64,000 nucleotides of DNA from Zonotrichia leucophrys gambelii. Taxonomy: Eukaryota; Chordata; Aves; Passeriformes; Passerellidae. The notes below the pieces were generated by a model. That model was given only the letters and a program-made list of their open reading frames with translations. It was not told the DNA's origin and searched no databases. Shown piece after piece: positions 31,101-41,400 of this stretch. The position numbers were made by a program, and so were the translations under genes. Location of the stretch: assembly GCF_028769735.1 (NCBI RefSeq), contig NW_026992293.1, positions 62,001 through 126,000 of the forward strand, written 5' to 3'. Within the stretch, counting starts at the first letter, position 1. Each line of letters starts with the position of its first letter.

Positions 31101-33262
31101 GATGGGAATTTTAATAAGGGAAAAATTCCTGATTTTAATGAGGGAAAATTCCTGATTTTAATGAAGGAAAATTCCTGATTTTAATGAGGGAAAATTCCTG
31201 ATTTTAATGAGGGAAAATTCCTGATTTTAATGAGGGAAAATTCCTGATTTTGATGAGGAAAAACTCCTGATTTTGATGAAGGAAAATTCCTCATTTTAAC
31301 GAGAAAAAAATCCTCATTTTAATGAGGGAAAAATTCCTGATTTTGATGAGGAAAAAATCCTGATTTTAATGAGGGAAAATTCCTGATTTTAATGAGGGAA
31401 AATTCCTGAATTTAATGAGGAAAAATTCCTCATTTTAATGAGGGAAAAATTCCTGATTTTAATGAGGGAAAATTCCTGATTTTAATGAGGGAAAATTCCT
31501 GAATTTAATGAGGAAAAATCCTCATTTTAATGAAGGAAAATCCCTCATTTTAAAGAGAAAAAAAATCCTCATTTTAATGAGGGAAAAATCCTCGTTTGAT
31601 GAGGAAAAATTCCTGATTTTAATGAGGAAAATCTCAATTTTTCCTCATAAAAAAGGAGATTTTTTTTTCCCTCCTGTGAGGGCAAAGTGTCCCCACGGCT
31701 CTGAGGGTGACCAAGGAGCTCACCTGGGTGGGGACTCACCTTGACAGGTGTCAGGTGAGGAGAAAGGAGAAACGAAAGCAAAGATGATAAGAGGGAGAGA
31801 TAAGAGATCACCTGATGCTGATAAGAGGCACCTGGAGCTGATAAGGCGCAGCTGGAATTGATAAGGGGTTGGGTGGGAGGGTTGAGACCACCACCCACCA
31901 CCCCCAGCCCCCTGAACCTTGCCCGGCTCCACAGAGTGACCACCGAGGACAATTGGCCGGACGGGGGCCGCAACAGCCGCGTCACCGGCATCTACCACGT
32001 CAACGGCCGAGGAACCGGCAAAGGTGAGCCCCAAAACCCTCGCGGAGAGGGAAAACGCCCCAAAATCCTCGTGGGGTTCATCATCGTCCTCATCCTCATC
32101 TTCATCCTCATCTTCATCCTCACAGGTCCCTATGGGTACAACACCTACAAGCCCAGCTCGGAGGTGGCCGAGCCGCCGGCGCCGGTGGGTGATGGGGGGA
32201 CGTCGGTTTTGGGGGGGGGGTCTTCAGACTAAGATTGAGCTGGAATCCAAATTTTGGCCCCAAAATCTGAATTGTGACCCCCAAAACCCCTAAATGACCT
32301 CAAAATGTCCAAGCCCCAGCTATGACCTCACAACCCAAATTTGGATCTCCAGAACCCAAACTGGAGACCTGGAATCCAAATTTTGGCCCCAAAACCCAAA
32401 TTGTGACCCCCAAAACCCCTAAAGTGACCTCAAAATGTCCAAGCCCCCAAGTGTGACCTCATAACTCCAGCTGGAGATCTGGAAATTGATCTGGAACCCA
32501 AATTTTGACCCCAAAACCCAAATTGTGACCCCCAAAACCCCAACAAATGACCTCAAAATGTCCAAGCCCCCAAGTGTGACCTCATAACCCCAATTTGGAT
32601 CTCCAGAACCCAAACCGTGACCTCAAAACCCCAAACTCAACCCCAAATCCATAATTCAGACCCCAAAATGTCCAACCTTGACCCCAAATTCCCAATTGTG
32701 AACCCCAAACCCCAAACTTGAACCCAAAACCCAAATTGTGACCCCCAAAACCCCAAAAGTGACCTCAAAATGTCCAAGCCCCCAAGTGTGACCTCACCAC
32801 CCCAATTTGGATCTCCAGAACCCAAACCGTGACCCCAAAACTCCAAACTCAACCCCAAAGCTCCTTGACCCCCAAATCCATAATTCTGACCCCAAAACCT
32901 CCAACCTTGACCCCAACTTCCCAATTGCGAACCCCAAACTCCATCACAACCCCAAAACTCCTATCTCGACCCCCAAATCCATAATTCTGACCCCAAAACC
33001 TCCAACCTTGACCCCAAATTCCCAATTGTGAACCCCAAACTCCAAATTCCAACCCAAACCCCAAATTTTGAACTTCAAAACCCCAACTGTGACCTTCAAA
33101 CCACAATTTTGACCCCAAATCCCCAATTTTGACCTTCAAAACCCCGATTTTCACCCCAAATCCCCAATTTTGACCCCAAATCCCCAGTTTTGACCCCAAA
33201 TCCTAACCCTCAGCCCCCTCCCCATTTTCCAGGCGGTGGCAGAAGGTGCAGCAGCTCTGTGA
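22092..33262 (+). CDS. M2: EGF-rich transmembrane SEA mucin, complete
   Basis: Thirteen coding exons: 22092-22164, 22986-24722, 25497-25865, 26646-26753, 26836-26951, 27577-27635, 28270-28406, 28491-28559, 29430-29592, 30767-30946, 31935-32023, 32126-32184, 33233-33262. They sum to 3189 nt, exactly 1062 codons plus stop, with every junction GT-AG and phase-consistent and no frameshift. Order: signal peptide (about 1-24), four EGF-like modules (about 26-145), Thr/Val-rich region (to about 603), three more EGF modules, a basic Thr linker, EGF8, SEA (about 763-866, cleavage G823|S824), Cys-rich EGF2, transmembrane segment (about 965-991) and a 71-residue tail. Compared with M1 and M3 the mucin part is tiny and the EGF part expanded. 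This suggests a ligand-like or adhesive role more than a barrier role, an inference. Confidence 0.92.
22165..22985 (+). repeat. M2 intron 1 minisatellite carrying acceptor copies
   Basis: Tandem units of about 57-60 bp from about 22310, reading CCCCTCCCCAATTTGGGATG and then CCCATTCCC...CACCCTCCTGTCCCTTGCAG. Each unit ends in a pyrimidine-CAG that looks like a splice acceptor, followed by CCCCCT as at the true exon start. The genuine acceptor is the last copy, TGTCCCTCACAG at 22974-22985. Confidence 0.85.
22986..24722 (+). CDS. M2 EGF1-4 plus Thr/Val-rich exon
   Basis: A 1737-nt exon, phase 1 at both ends. The first 350 nt encode four short EGF-like modules (CANGGTAVGDTCVCPPGHSG, CHNGGTAVGTWCYCPPGFGG, CHNGATAFGTRCVCPPGFRG, CLNGGTLEEQGTCRCPP). 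The rest is Thr-rich. It holds three copies of a 36-residue unit (VSHGVASTDPG...VVNGGTDHDVVT; copies start near 23610, 23718 and 23826, period 108 bp) and then DTTAMEGD- and NNTRATTL-type repeats with many N-glycosylation sequons. The antisense strand is also open, so openness alone is weak proof. Matching phases and cysteine-perfect EGFs support coding. A strong alternative donor GGT|GTGAGT at 23340 could end the exon early, but it would remove the last Cys of EGF4. Confidence 0.8.
24723..25496 (+). repeat. Minisatellite in M2 intron 2
   Basis: Repeated GGGGTGGGGAGGAAGAGGAG, GATGGAGGTTCTGGGGTCTC and CCCATGGATCTTCTGGG units across most of the intron. The last 60 bp before the acceptor CATTCCCAG are unique. 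Confidence 0.85.
25497..25865 (+). CDS. M2 EGF5-7 exon with basic Thr linker
   Basis: A 369-nt exon, phase 1 both sides. Three four-cysteine EGF-like modules (CHNGGVANRTRCLCPPGFSG, CAGGSTAVGDRCVCPPGRTG, CRHGGTAVGTQCFCPPGFSG), joined by ETPDPADR- and ATPDPATA-type linkers. It ends in an Arg/Thr-rich linker (RTPRRTREATRRTRR followed by a run of Thr). The Arg-rich part could be a protease-sensitive site. Confidence 0.9.
25866..26645 (+). repeat. Long-period repeat in M2 intron 3
   Basis: Three to four diverged copies of a unit of roughly 170-200 bp. Each contains GAATTGGGGTTTTT, then TTTTCACCCCAAAATTGG, then TGGATCTGCCTTGGGT. Intronic. Confidence 0.75.
26646..26753 (+). CDS. M2 EGF8 exon before SEA
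   Basis: A 108-nt exon, phase 1 both sides: CLNGGLWMGTACLCPPNMDG then PRC, ending TINLTAG. It is the direct counterpart of the single-EGF exons of M1 and M3. Confidence 0.92.
26836..28406 (+). CDS. M2 SEA domain (three exons)
   Basis: Exons 26836-26951 (116 nt), 27577-27635 (59 nt) and 28270-28406 (137 nt). Sequence runs FVTMMARVTNRDFSEDM, MDGIYRNVPGYRGINILSL, then SRGSVVVSYRVQLRPL. The cleavage site G-SVVV is intact. Sequons NAS and NCS follow in the third exon. Confidence 0.93.
26960..27560 (+). repeat. About 15-bp minisatellite in the first M2 SEA intron
   Basis: Units GTCCATCCCAAGGGTCCATC and GTGTCCATCCCAAGG, interrupted by GGATCCCCAGGATCACCCCA segments, fill the intron. Confidence 0.85.
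27640..28230 (+). repeat. GGGAT-rich minisatellite in the second M2 SEA intron
   Basis: Units holding ACCTCTGGGATGGGTGAGGA and GGGATCCATGGGGTGGGATG, with a pure GGGAT pentamer run at about 27885-27960. Confidence 0.87.
28491..29592 (+). CDS. M2 Cys-rich EGF2-like region (two exons)
   Basis: Exons 28491-28559 (69 nt) and 29430-29592 (163 nt). The first gives GLCFTATSARATRATTMALN; the second has LCRTHAPANFSRFYFPY, GLLCVTNCTL, FDCHRGLCRLT and GPQC. Cysteine spacing matches M1, M3 and M4. Sequons NDT, NFS and NCT are present. Confidence 0.9.
28565..29400 (+). repeat. GGATGGACACTTG minisatellite in an M2 intron
   Basis: More than 50 copies of a 12-15 bp unit (GATGGACACTTGG, GATGGACACTG), with three inserted CTCCTTGGTGGATCCCTTGG segments. 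It fills the 870-bp intron between the Cys-rich exons. Confidence 0.9.
29593..30766 (+). repeat. Composite repeats in the M2 intron before the TM exon
   Basis: About 0.9 kb of CAAACCCAACCCTTGACCCC units, plus a segment of about 120-140 bp (CTCCTGTGATTCCAGTGGG ... GGGAGGGGCTGAGGACCCTC) present three times, near 30080-30190, 30320-30420 and 30625-30720. The tail is a run of TGTCACA heptamers leading straight into the acceptor CACCTGCAG. That polypyrimidine tract is unusually interrupted. Confidence 0.8.
30767..30946 (+). CDS. M2 transmembrane exon
   Basis: A 180-nt exon. CPDLPWYLSAGDRCQTHISK leads into a Gly-zipper-like stretch LGLGLGVGLGLGLT and then ILILLILCIVLTV, followed by the stop-transfer RLARGTRK. 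The first half of the membrane span has Gly at every second residue, unlike the sister genes. Confidence 0.92.
31030..31870 (+). repeat. M2 intron 10 block: AT-rich satellite plus GATA cluster (copy 1)
   Basis: Starts with TTTTGTTCGTTTGGGGTTTT and AAGCCGTAAAATTTCC. About 23 copies of a 22-23 bp unit follow (AAAATTCCTGATTTTAATGA; core AGGAAAAATTCCT is self-complementary). Then come a unique stretch GAGGGCAAAGTGTCCCCACG ... CAGGTGTCAGGTGAGGAG and GATAAG motifs. The same block, longer, is in M3 intron 1. Confidence 0.85.
31786..31866 (+). promoter_or_regulatory. GATA motif cluster in M2 intron 10
   Basis: Five GATAAG motifs in about 80 bp (first at 31786-31791, last at about 31859-31865), in contexts TGATAAGAG, AGATAAGAG and CTGATAAGG. 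Candidate epithelial or haematopoietic enhancer; the function is an inference. Confidence 0.5.
31935..33262 (+). CDS. M2 cytoplasmic tail exons
   Basis: Exons 31935-32023 (89 nt), 32126-32184 (59 nt) and 33233-33262 (30 nt). The tail reads VTTEDNWPDGGRNSRVTGIY..., then GPYGYNTYKPSSEVAEPPAP and the terminus AVAEGAAAL. Three tyrosines (GIYH, PYGY, TYKP) are possible phosphorylation sites. Exon lengths and phases parallel M3 and M4; the last exon ends at TGA 33260-33262. Confidence 0.85.
32220..33225 (+). repeat. CCCAAATTGTGACC-type minisatellite in the last M2 intron
   Basis: Units such as CCCAAAACCCAAATTGTGAC and CCTCAAAATGTCCAAGCCCC repeat with a period of about 100 bp in the first half, then as shorter CAATTTTGACCCCAAA units. 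Confidence 0.83.
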
Positions 33263-34797
33263 CCCCCCCTCCATACCTGGGGGTGACCAAGGAGCCCCCC
33301 AAGACCCTCGGAGCCATCGGACCCCTCATTTTTGGGGGAAAAAACCCCAAAATTGGGATCCTCTGTGAGAGAGGAGAGATCCCCCCATGGTCATTTTTTG
33401 GGTGGGATTCTCCTTGGAGAGGACATCTCGGGGGGGTTTGGGGTTGGATCCGGCTTTGGGAGCGATGCCGGAGGTGGAAAATCGTCATTTCCGTGGAAAT
33501 TATATTTATTAACGCGTTTATTGTGTCTCTTGAAAAATCACCCCAAAAAAAAGGGGGGGTTCCTCAGAGGAAGGGGGTTGAGATTTTGGGGAGTCAAGAT
33601 TGGGGTTTGGGGGAAAAACTGGGATTTTGGGGGTCAAGATTGGGGTTTTGGGGGAAAAACTGGGATTTTGGGGGTCAAGATTGGGGTTGTGGGGGAAAAA
33701 TTGGGATTTTGGGGGAAAACTGTGGTTTTGGTGGTTAAGACTGGGGTTTTGGGGGAAAAAATTGGGATTTTGGGGGTCAAGATTGAGGTTGTGGGGGAAA
33801 AAATTGGCGTTTTGGGGGTCAAGATTGGGGTTTTGGAAGTCCAGGTCGGATTTTGGGGTCACTGTTGGGTTTTGGGACACCAATTTGGGGGTTTTGAACT
33901 TTGAGATCGGAGTTTTGGGGTTGAGATTGGAGATTTGGGGTCACAACTGGGATTTTGGGATCAATTTTGGGGGGTCTGGAGGACACAGCTGAGTCTTTAA
34001 AGCCCGAGGTTGGATTTTGGAAATCCAGGTCAGATTTTGGGGTCGCTGTTGGGGTTTGGGGCATCAATTTGGGGTTTTGAAGGTTGACATTGGAGTTTTG
34101 GGGTCAAAGTTGGCGTTTTGGGATCAAGTTTGGGGATCTGGAGGACACGATTGAGCCTTTAAAGTGCAAAGTTGGATTTTGGAAATCCAGGTTGGATTTT
34201 GGGGTTTGGGGCACCAATTTGGGGGTTTTGAACTTTGAGATCGGAGTTTTGGGGTTGAGATTGGAGATTTGGGGTCACAACTGGGATTTTGGGATCAATT
34301 TTGGGGGGTCTGGAGGACACAGCTGAGTCTTTAAAACCCAAGGTTGGATTTTGGAAATCCAGGTCAGATTTTGGGGTTTGGGGCGCCAATTTGGGGTTTC
34401 CAACTTTGAGATCAGAGTTTTGGGGTTGAGATTGGAATTTTGGAGTCAAATTTGGTGTTTTGGGATCAATTTTGGGGGGTCTGGAGGACACAGCTGAGTC
34501 TTTAAAACCCAAGGTTGGATTTTGGAAATCCAGGTCAGATTTTGGGGTCACATTTGGCGTTTGGGGGGCACCGATTTGGGGTTTTGAACTTCGAGATGGG
34601 AGTTTTGGGGTTGAGATTGGACATTTGGGGTCACAATTGGGATTTTGGGGCCGAGGGGTGGCTCGGATGGAATTCCCAACCCCGACAGCCCCAACCAGGA
34701 CCCGAAACCAACCCAAAAGCGGCGGAGAAGGAAGAAATCCCACGCAACGCCCCTTTGCCAAACACCGGCGGGGCGGAACCCCCTTAAATCCAATAAA
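33263..34797 (+). other. M2 3' UTR with tandem repeats
   Basis: After about 320 bp of unique sequence the UTR holds TTTTGGGGGTCAAGATTGGG units (33580-33850). Three to four copies of a unit of about 130-250 bp follow, containing GGAGGACACAGCTGAGTCTT and TTGGATTTTGGAAATCCAGG (33960-34560). Unique sequence precedes the poly(A) signal. Confidence 0.55.
34792..34797 (+). terminator. M2 poly(A) signal AATAAA
   Basis: AATAAA in TTAAATCCAATAAAAATCTC, the best canonical signal after the M2 stop. Further AATAAA copies occur in the A-rich stretch near 34874-34890. Confidence 0.6.
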
Positions 34798-34859
34798 AAT
34801 CTCTGACCTCCTGCCACCCCCAAAATTCCGATTCCCGCCCTTCCCACCCCTCCCAGATC

Positions 34860-35321
34860 CCCCGGGAAATGAAAATAAATAAATAATAAAAAACCAATGT
34901 TTGCTTTCTGGGCGGAAAAAATCGCCGTTCCCTGCCCGCCGGCTGGAAACGCAGGGAAAGAGCGGCCAAAGAGTTTGGGGTTGGTCCTGAGGGTTTGGGG
35001 ATCTCCAGAGGGTCCCAAATTTCCCTCACGGAGATTTTGGAAAGGTTTGAGATGTTGGTTTTGGCCACCTTGAGGGTCCTCTTGGGATGGGGTTTGGGGG
35101 TTGTCACCCTTTAGTGACCAATCATGACCCAACCATGACCCAACCATGATCCAAAGGGGGTCACCAAGGGGTTCCTGATGTCCAGGAGAGGTCCTGGATG
35201 AGCTTTGGCCACCCCACGGCAGCGTCACCAACGCGGGGTTGAAGGTTTGATCCCTTTCCAGCTCTGGGATCAAAGGTTCTCCTTCTCCTTGCGCCAGGAA
35301 TGTGCCGGTGGAGGAGCCGTG
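34860..35321 (+). promoter_or_regulatory. M2-M3 intergenic stretch, candidate M3 promoter
   Basis: About 460 bp of mostly non-repetitive sequence before the M3 start codon. It holds CCAAT at 34894-34898 and 35118-35122 and a short tandem CATGACCCAAC. No convincing TATA box. Calling this the promoter rests only on position. Confidence 0.3.
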
Positions 35322-35406
35322 ATGGGGAAAATCAAAGTTTCCATGTTCCGTCCCCATTTTTTCCTCCTCCTCCTCCTCCTCCTCTCAATCCCCGAAGGAG
35401 GAACGG
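35322..35406 (+). CDS. M3 signal-peptide exon
   Basis: Encodes MGKIKVSMFRPHFFLLLLLL with SIPEGGT after it, and ends in a phase-1 donor CGG|GTGAGT. The Leu run gives a strong signal-peptide core. The first ATG of the frame is used; a second Met eight codons in would also leave the core intact. Confidence 0.85.
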
Positions 35407-38400
35407 GTGAGTTGGGCTGGGAATTCTTGGATTTTTTTTTTTTTATTCTTGGATTTTTTTATTCTTGGATTTTTTCGTTCTTGGATTTTTTCATTCTCGG
35501 ATTTATTTTTTGGGGGGAAAAAAGGCAGAATTGGAGGTTGTCTCCTCGTGGGGTTTTCTGCAGGGATCTCCTGTGGAAAGGAGGTTCAGCCCCAGCTCCT
35601 CCATTGGGTGGATGAAATCTCCCTTTCAGGGGTCTGATCCCATTGTGGGGTCCATGGAAATGGGTCAGGGGTCTCTGAGAATGGGTCAGGGGTCTCTGGG
35701 AATGGGTCAGGGGTCTCTGGAAATGGGTCAGGGGTCCGTGGAAATGGGTCAGGGGTCTCTGGGGATGGGTCAGGGGTCCCTGAGAATGGGTCAGGGGTCC
35801 ATGGAAATGGGTCAGGGGTCTCTGAGAATGGGTCAGGGGTCCATGGAAATGGGTCAGGGGTCTCTGGGGATGGGTCAGGGTCCACAGGGACGGGTTGGAG
35901 GTCCATGAAAATGGGTCAGGGGTCCAAGGAAATGGGTCAGGGGTCTCTGGGGATGGGTCAGGGGTCTCTGGGAATGGGTCAGGGGTCTCTGGAAATGGGT
36001 CAGGGGTCCATGGAAATGGGTCAGGGGTCTCTGGAAATGGGTCAGGGGTCCCTGAGAATGGGTCAGGGGTCTCTGGGAATGGGTCAGGGGTCCATGGAAA
36101 TGGGTCAGGGGTCTCTGGGGATGGGTCAGGGGTCCATGGAAATGGGTCAGGGGTCTCTGGGAATGGGTCAGGGGTCTCTGAGAATGGGTCAGGGGTCTCT
36201 GGAAATGGGTCAGGGGTCTGTGGAAATGGGTTTAGGGTCCATGGAAATGGGTTGGGGGTCTCTGGGGATGGCTCAGGATCCACAGGGATGAGTTTGGGAT
36301 CCATGGAAATGGGTCAGGGGTCTGTGGAAATGGGTCAGGGGTCTCTGGGAATGGGTCAGGGGTCCCTGGAAAATTTCCTCATTGAATTTTTTATTATTTG
36401 GAGATTAATGAGGAAAAATTCTTCATTAATTTTTGTTCATTTGGGTTTTTTTCATGAAGCCGTGAAATTTCCCAGGAGGGAATTTTAACGAGGGAAAAAA
36501 TCCTTATTTTAATGGGGGAAAATTCCTCATTTTGATGAGAAAAAATTCCTCATTTTAATGAAGAAAAACTCCTCATTTCAACAAGGAAAAATTCCTCATT
36601 TTAATGAGGAAAAACTCAATTTTTTTTCGGTCAGTGTTTTCTTAACGAAGCTGTAAAATTTCCCAGGAGAGGATTTTAATGAGGCAAAATTCCTGATTTT
36701 GACGAGGGAAAATTCCTCATTTTAATGAGAAAAAAATTCCTCATTTTAATGAAGAAAAATTCTTCATTAAAATGATGGAAAATTCCTGATTTTAATGAGG
36801 GAAAATTCCTGATTTTTATGAGGGAAAATTCCTTATTTTAGTGAGGAAAAATTCCTGATTTTAATGAGGAAAAATTCCTGATTTTAATGAGGAAAAATTC
36901 CTGATTTTAATGAGGAAAAATTCCTGATTTTAATGGGGGAAAATTCCTGAATTTAATGTGGAAAAAATTCCTGATTTTAATGAGGGAAAATTCCTGATTT
37001 TAATGAGGAAAAATTCCTGATTTTAATGAGGAAAAATCCTCATTTTAATGAGGAAAAATTCCTGATTTTAATGAGGGAAAATTCCTGATTTTAATGAGGG
37101 AAAATTCCTGATTTTAATGAAGAAAAATTTCCTCATTTTAATGAAGGAAAATTCCTGATTTTAATGAGGAAAAATTCCTGATTTTAATGAAGGAAAAAAT
37201 CCTGATTTTAATGAGGGAAAATTCCTGAATTTAATGAGGAAAAATCCTCATTTTAGTGAAGAAAAATTCTTCATTTTAATAATGGAAAATTCCTAAATTT
37301 AATGAGGAAAAATCCTCATTTTAATGAGGGAAAATTCCTGATTTCAATGACTGAAAATTCCTGAATTTAATGAGGAAAAATCCTCATTTTAATGAAGGAA
37401 AATCCCTCATTTTAAAGAGAGAAAAAATCATCATTTTAATGAGGGAAAATTTCCTCATTTTAATGAAGAAAAATCCCTCATTTTAATGAGGAAAAATCCC
37501 TCATTTCAATGAGGAAAATCTCAATTTTCCTCACTAAAAATGAAATTTTTTCCCGGGGGTGAGGGCAAAGTGTCCCACGGCTCTGGGGGTGATCAGGAGC
37601 TCACCTGGGCGGGAACTCACCTGGACAGGTGTCAGGTGAGGAGAAAGGAGAAATAAAAGCAAAGATCATAAGGGAGAGAGATAAGAGATGGCCTTGGAGC
37701 TGATAAGAGGCACCCAGGGCTGATAAGGAGGAGCTGGAATCGATAACGGGTTTTGAAATTGATAACGGTGCCTAAGGTCGATAAGTGCACCCGGAGGAGA
37801 TCGGGGGTGACAGAGGGTGACAATGGGGACTTTGTCACCCTCGGGGTGAGGAAGAGGAGGAAGAGGAGATGGAAGGTCCCAAACTCGAGGAGTTGTGGCT
37901 CGGAGGGAAGGTTCCAAAAGGTCCCACCTGGTCCAGGTGGGATGGGATGGATCCAAACCATTGGAGGTACCAAGGAGGCTCCAAATGAACACCCGGACAA
38001 CAGGACACGCCAAAGCCACCTGAGATAGGGATCTTCTGCTCTGTCTCCACAGAAACCACCGCTGCTGAAGCCACCGGAGCAACCAGGACACCTGGAACCA
38101 CGAGCAGATCTGGCACCACCAAAGCTGGAGCCACCAGTGACCCATGGACTGCCACCAGTCCTGAGAACATTTCAGCCACCGCTGAGACCACCAGGACCAT
38201 CACTGAGATCACCAGTGGCCCATGGACCACCACCAGTCCTGAGACCATTTCTGACACCCCTGAGACCACCAGAACCATCCCTGAGACCACCAGTCCTGAG
38301 GCCACCAGTGACCAATGGATTTCCACCAGTCCTGAGAACATTTCTACCAGCCCTGAGACCACCACCACCACCATCCCTGAGACCACCAGTGGCCCATGGA

Positions 38401-41400
38401 CCACCACCAGCCTTGAGACCATTTCTACCACCCCCGACCCCACCACCACCATCCCTGAGACCACCAGAACCACACATGAGACCTCCAGTCTGAAGGCCAC
38501 CAGTGACCCATGGACATCCACCACTCTAGAGGCCATTTCTACCACCTTGGAGACCACCACGACCATGCCTGAGACGGCCAGAACCAACCCTGAGACCTCC
38601 AGTCCCGAGACCACCAGTGACCAATGGACCACCGTGAGTGGTGAGACCATTTCCACCATGCCTGAGACCACCACAACCACACCTGAGACCTCCATGACCA
38701 CCCTTGAGACCACCAGTCTGGAGGCCACCAGAGCCTCATGGACCACCACCAGTGACCCATGGACCAGCACAAGTCTTGAGAGCATTTCTACCAGCCCTGA
38801 CACCACCAAGACCATCCCTGAGACCACCAGTGACCAATGGACCAGTCTGGAGGCCATTTCTACCACCCCTGAGACCACCACCACCAGTCTTGAGACCACC
38901 ATCCCTGGGACAACCAGTCCTGAGACCACCAGTCCTGAGACCACCAGTGACCGGTGGACTTCTACAAGGTTTGAGACCATTTCCACCAATGCAGACACCA
39001 CCACGACCATCCCTGAGACCTCCAGTGACCCATGGACTTCCACCAGTCTGGAGACCTTTTCTGCCACCCCAGACACCACCACCACCATGCCTGAGATCTC
39101 CACAACCACACTTGAGACCACCGGTCCGGGCGCCACCAGTGACCCATGGATCTCCACCAGCCTTGAGACCACTTCTGACACCCTTGGAACCACCACAAAC
39201 ATCTCTGAGACCACCAATCCTGAGACCTCCAGTGACCCATGGAGCACCACCAGGCCTGAGATCATTTCCACCACCTTGGAGACCACCATGACCATCCCTG
39301 AGACCACCACTGCCCCTTGGACCACCAGCAGTGACCTATGGGCTACCACCAGTCTGGAGACCATTTCCACCACCCCTGACAGCACCACCATCACCCCTGA
39401 GACCTCCACGAGCATCTCTGAGACCTCCAGTCCAGATGCCACCACTGACCCATGGACTTCCACCAGTCTTGAGACCATTTCTGCCACCCTTGAGACCACC
39501 ACAACCTTCCCTGGCATCTCCACCACCATCCCTGAGACCTCCAGTCCTGAGCCCACCAGTGACCCATGGACCACCAGGAGTCTTGGGAGCATTTCCACCA
39601 CTCCTGACTCCGCTGTGACCACTCCTGAGGCCACCAGTGACCTGTGGACTTACACCAGTCCTCAGATGGTTTCTAAGACCCCTGAGACCACCAGGACATT
39701 CCCTGAGACCACCAGAACCAACCCTGAGGCCACCAGTCTGGAGGCCACCAGTGACCCATGGGCCACCACCAGTCTTGAGACCATTTCTACCACCGCTGAC
39801 ACCACCACGACCATCTCTGAGACCTCCAGTGGCCCATGGACTTCCACCAGTCTGGAGACCATTTCCACCACCCTGAGACCACCATGACCATCCCTGAGAC
39901 CACCAGTCCTGAGACCACCAGTGACCGATGGACAACCAGTGGTCTTGAGACCATTTCTACAACCCCTGAGACCACCACCACCATCCCTGAGACCTCCACT
40001 ACCAACCCTGAGACCACCAGTGCCCCATGGACTTCCACCAGATTTGAGACCATCACCACCCTCCCTGAGACCACCATGCCTGAGACCACCAGGCCTGATG
40101 CCACCATTGACCAATGGACCACCAGTCTTGAGACCACCAGTGACCCATGGACCACGAGCAGTCCTGAGAACATTTCCACAACCTCGGAGATCACCACGAC
40201 CATCCATGAGACCACCATTCTGGAGGCCACCAGTGACTCATGGACCACCATGAGTAGTGAGACCATTTCCCCACACCTGAGACCACCACCACCACCTCTG
40301 AGACCATCACCACCTTCCCTGGGACCTCCACGACCATCCCTGAGACCACCAGTGGCCCATGGACGGCCACCAGTCTGGAGACCATTTCCACCACCCCTGA
40401 GACCACCAGGACCATGCCTGAGACCACCAGTGACCAACGGACTTCCACCGGCCTTGATACCATTTCCACCACTATCCCTGAGACCACCAGTCCTGAGACC
40501 ACCAGTGACACCTGGGCCACCATGAGTCTTGAGACCATCTCCACCACCCCTGACACCGCCATGACCAGCCCTGAGACCACCAGTGACCAATGGAGCACCA
40601 CCAGTCCTGAGATCATTTCTACCAAACCAGACACCACCCCCACCATCCCTGAGACCTCCAGTGGCCCATGGACCACGTCCAGTCTGGAGACAATTTCTAC
40701 CAACCCAGATTCCACCATGACCATCCCTGAGACTTCTAGTCACCCATGGACTTCCACCAGTCTGGAGACCATTTCTCCCACCCCTGAGACCACCACCACC
40801 ATTCCTGAATTCTCCACGACCATTCCTGAGACCTCCAGTCCTGAGACCACCAGTGGCCCATGGACCACGTCCAGTCTGGAGACCATTTCTGACACCCTTG
40901 GAACCACCACGACCAACCCTGAGACCACCAGAACCATCTCTGAGACCACCAGTCTGGAGGCCACCAGTGACCCACGGGCCACCACCAGTCCTGAGACCGT
41001 TTCTACCAACCCTGACACCACCACAGCCATCCCTGAGACCTCCACGACCATCCCTGAGACCACCAGTGGCCCATGGACATCCACCAGTCTGGAGTCCATT
41101 TCCACACCCTGAGACCACCAGAATCAGCCCTGAGACCACCAGTCCTGAAACCACCAGTGACCCATGGACCTCCCAAAGCCCTGAGATCATTTCTACCATG
41201 CCTGTGACCACCCCCACCACCCCTGAGACCACCAGTCCTGAGACCACCAGTGACCAATGGATGTCCACCAGCCTTGAGACCATTTCCAGCATCCCTGACA
41301 CCACCACCACCATCCCTGAGACCACCAGTGACCCTTGGACACCCACCAATCTGGAGACCATCTCCACTACCCCTGAGACCACCACCACCATCCCTGAGAC

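Noticed and set aside
33480..33530. TTTATT motifs near 33510 as a minus-strand poly(A) signal
   Set aside because: There is no minus-strand gene to its right that could use it, so they are chance AT-rich words in the M2 3' UTR.
35459..36304. Repeat peptides such as ETPDPFPWTPDPF (minus) and SGVSGNGSGVHGN (plus)
   Set aside because: Both come from the 21-bp intron minisatellite. M3 exon 1 is followed by a clean donor and the signal sequence splices in phase to 38053.
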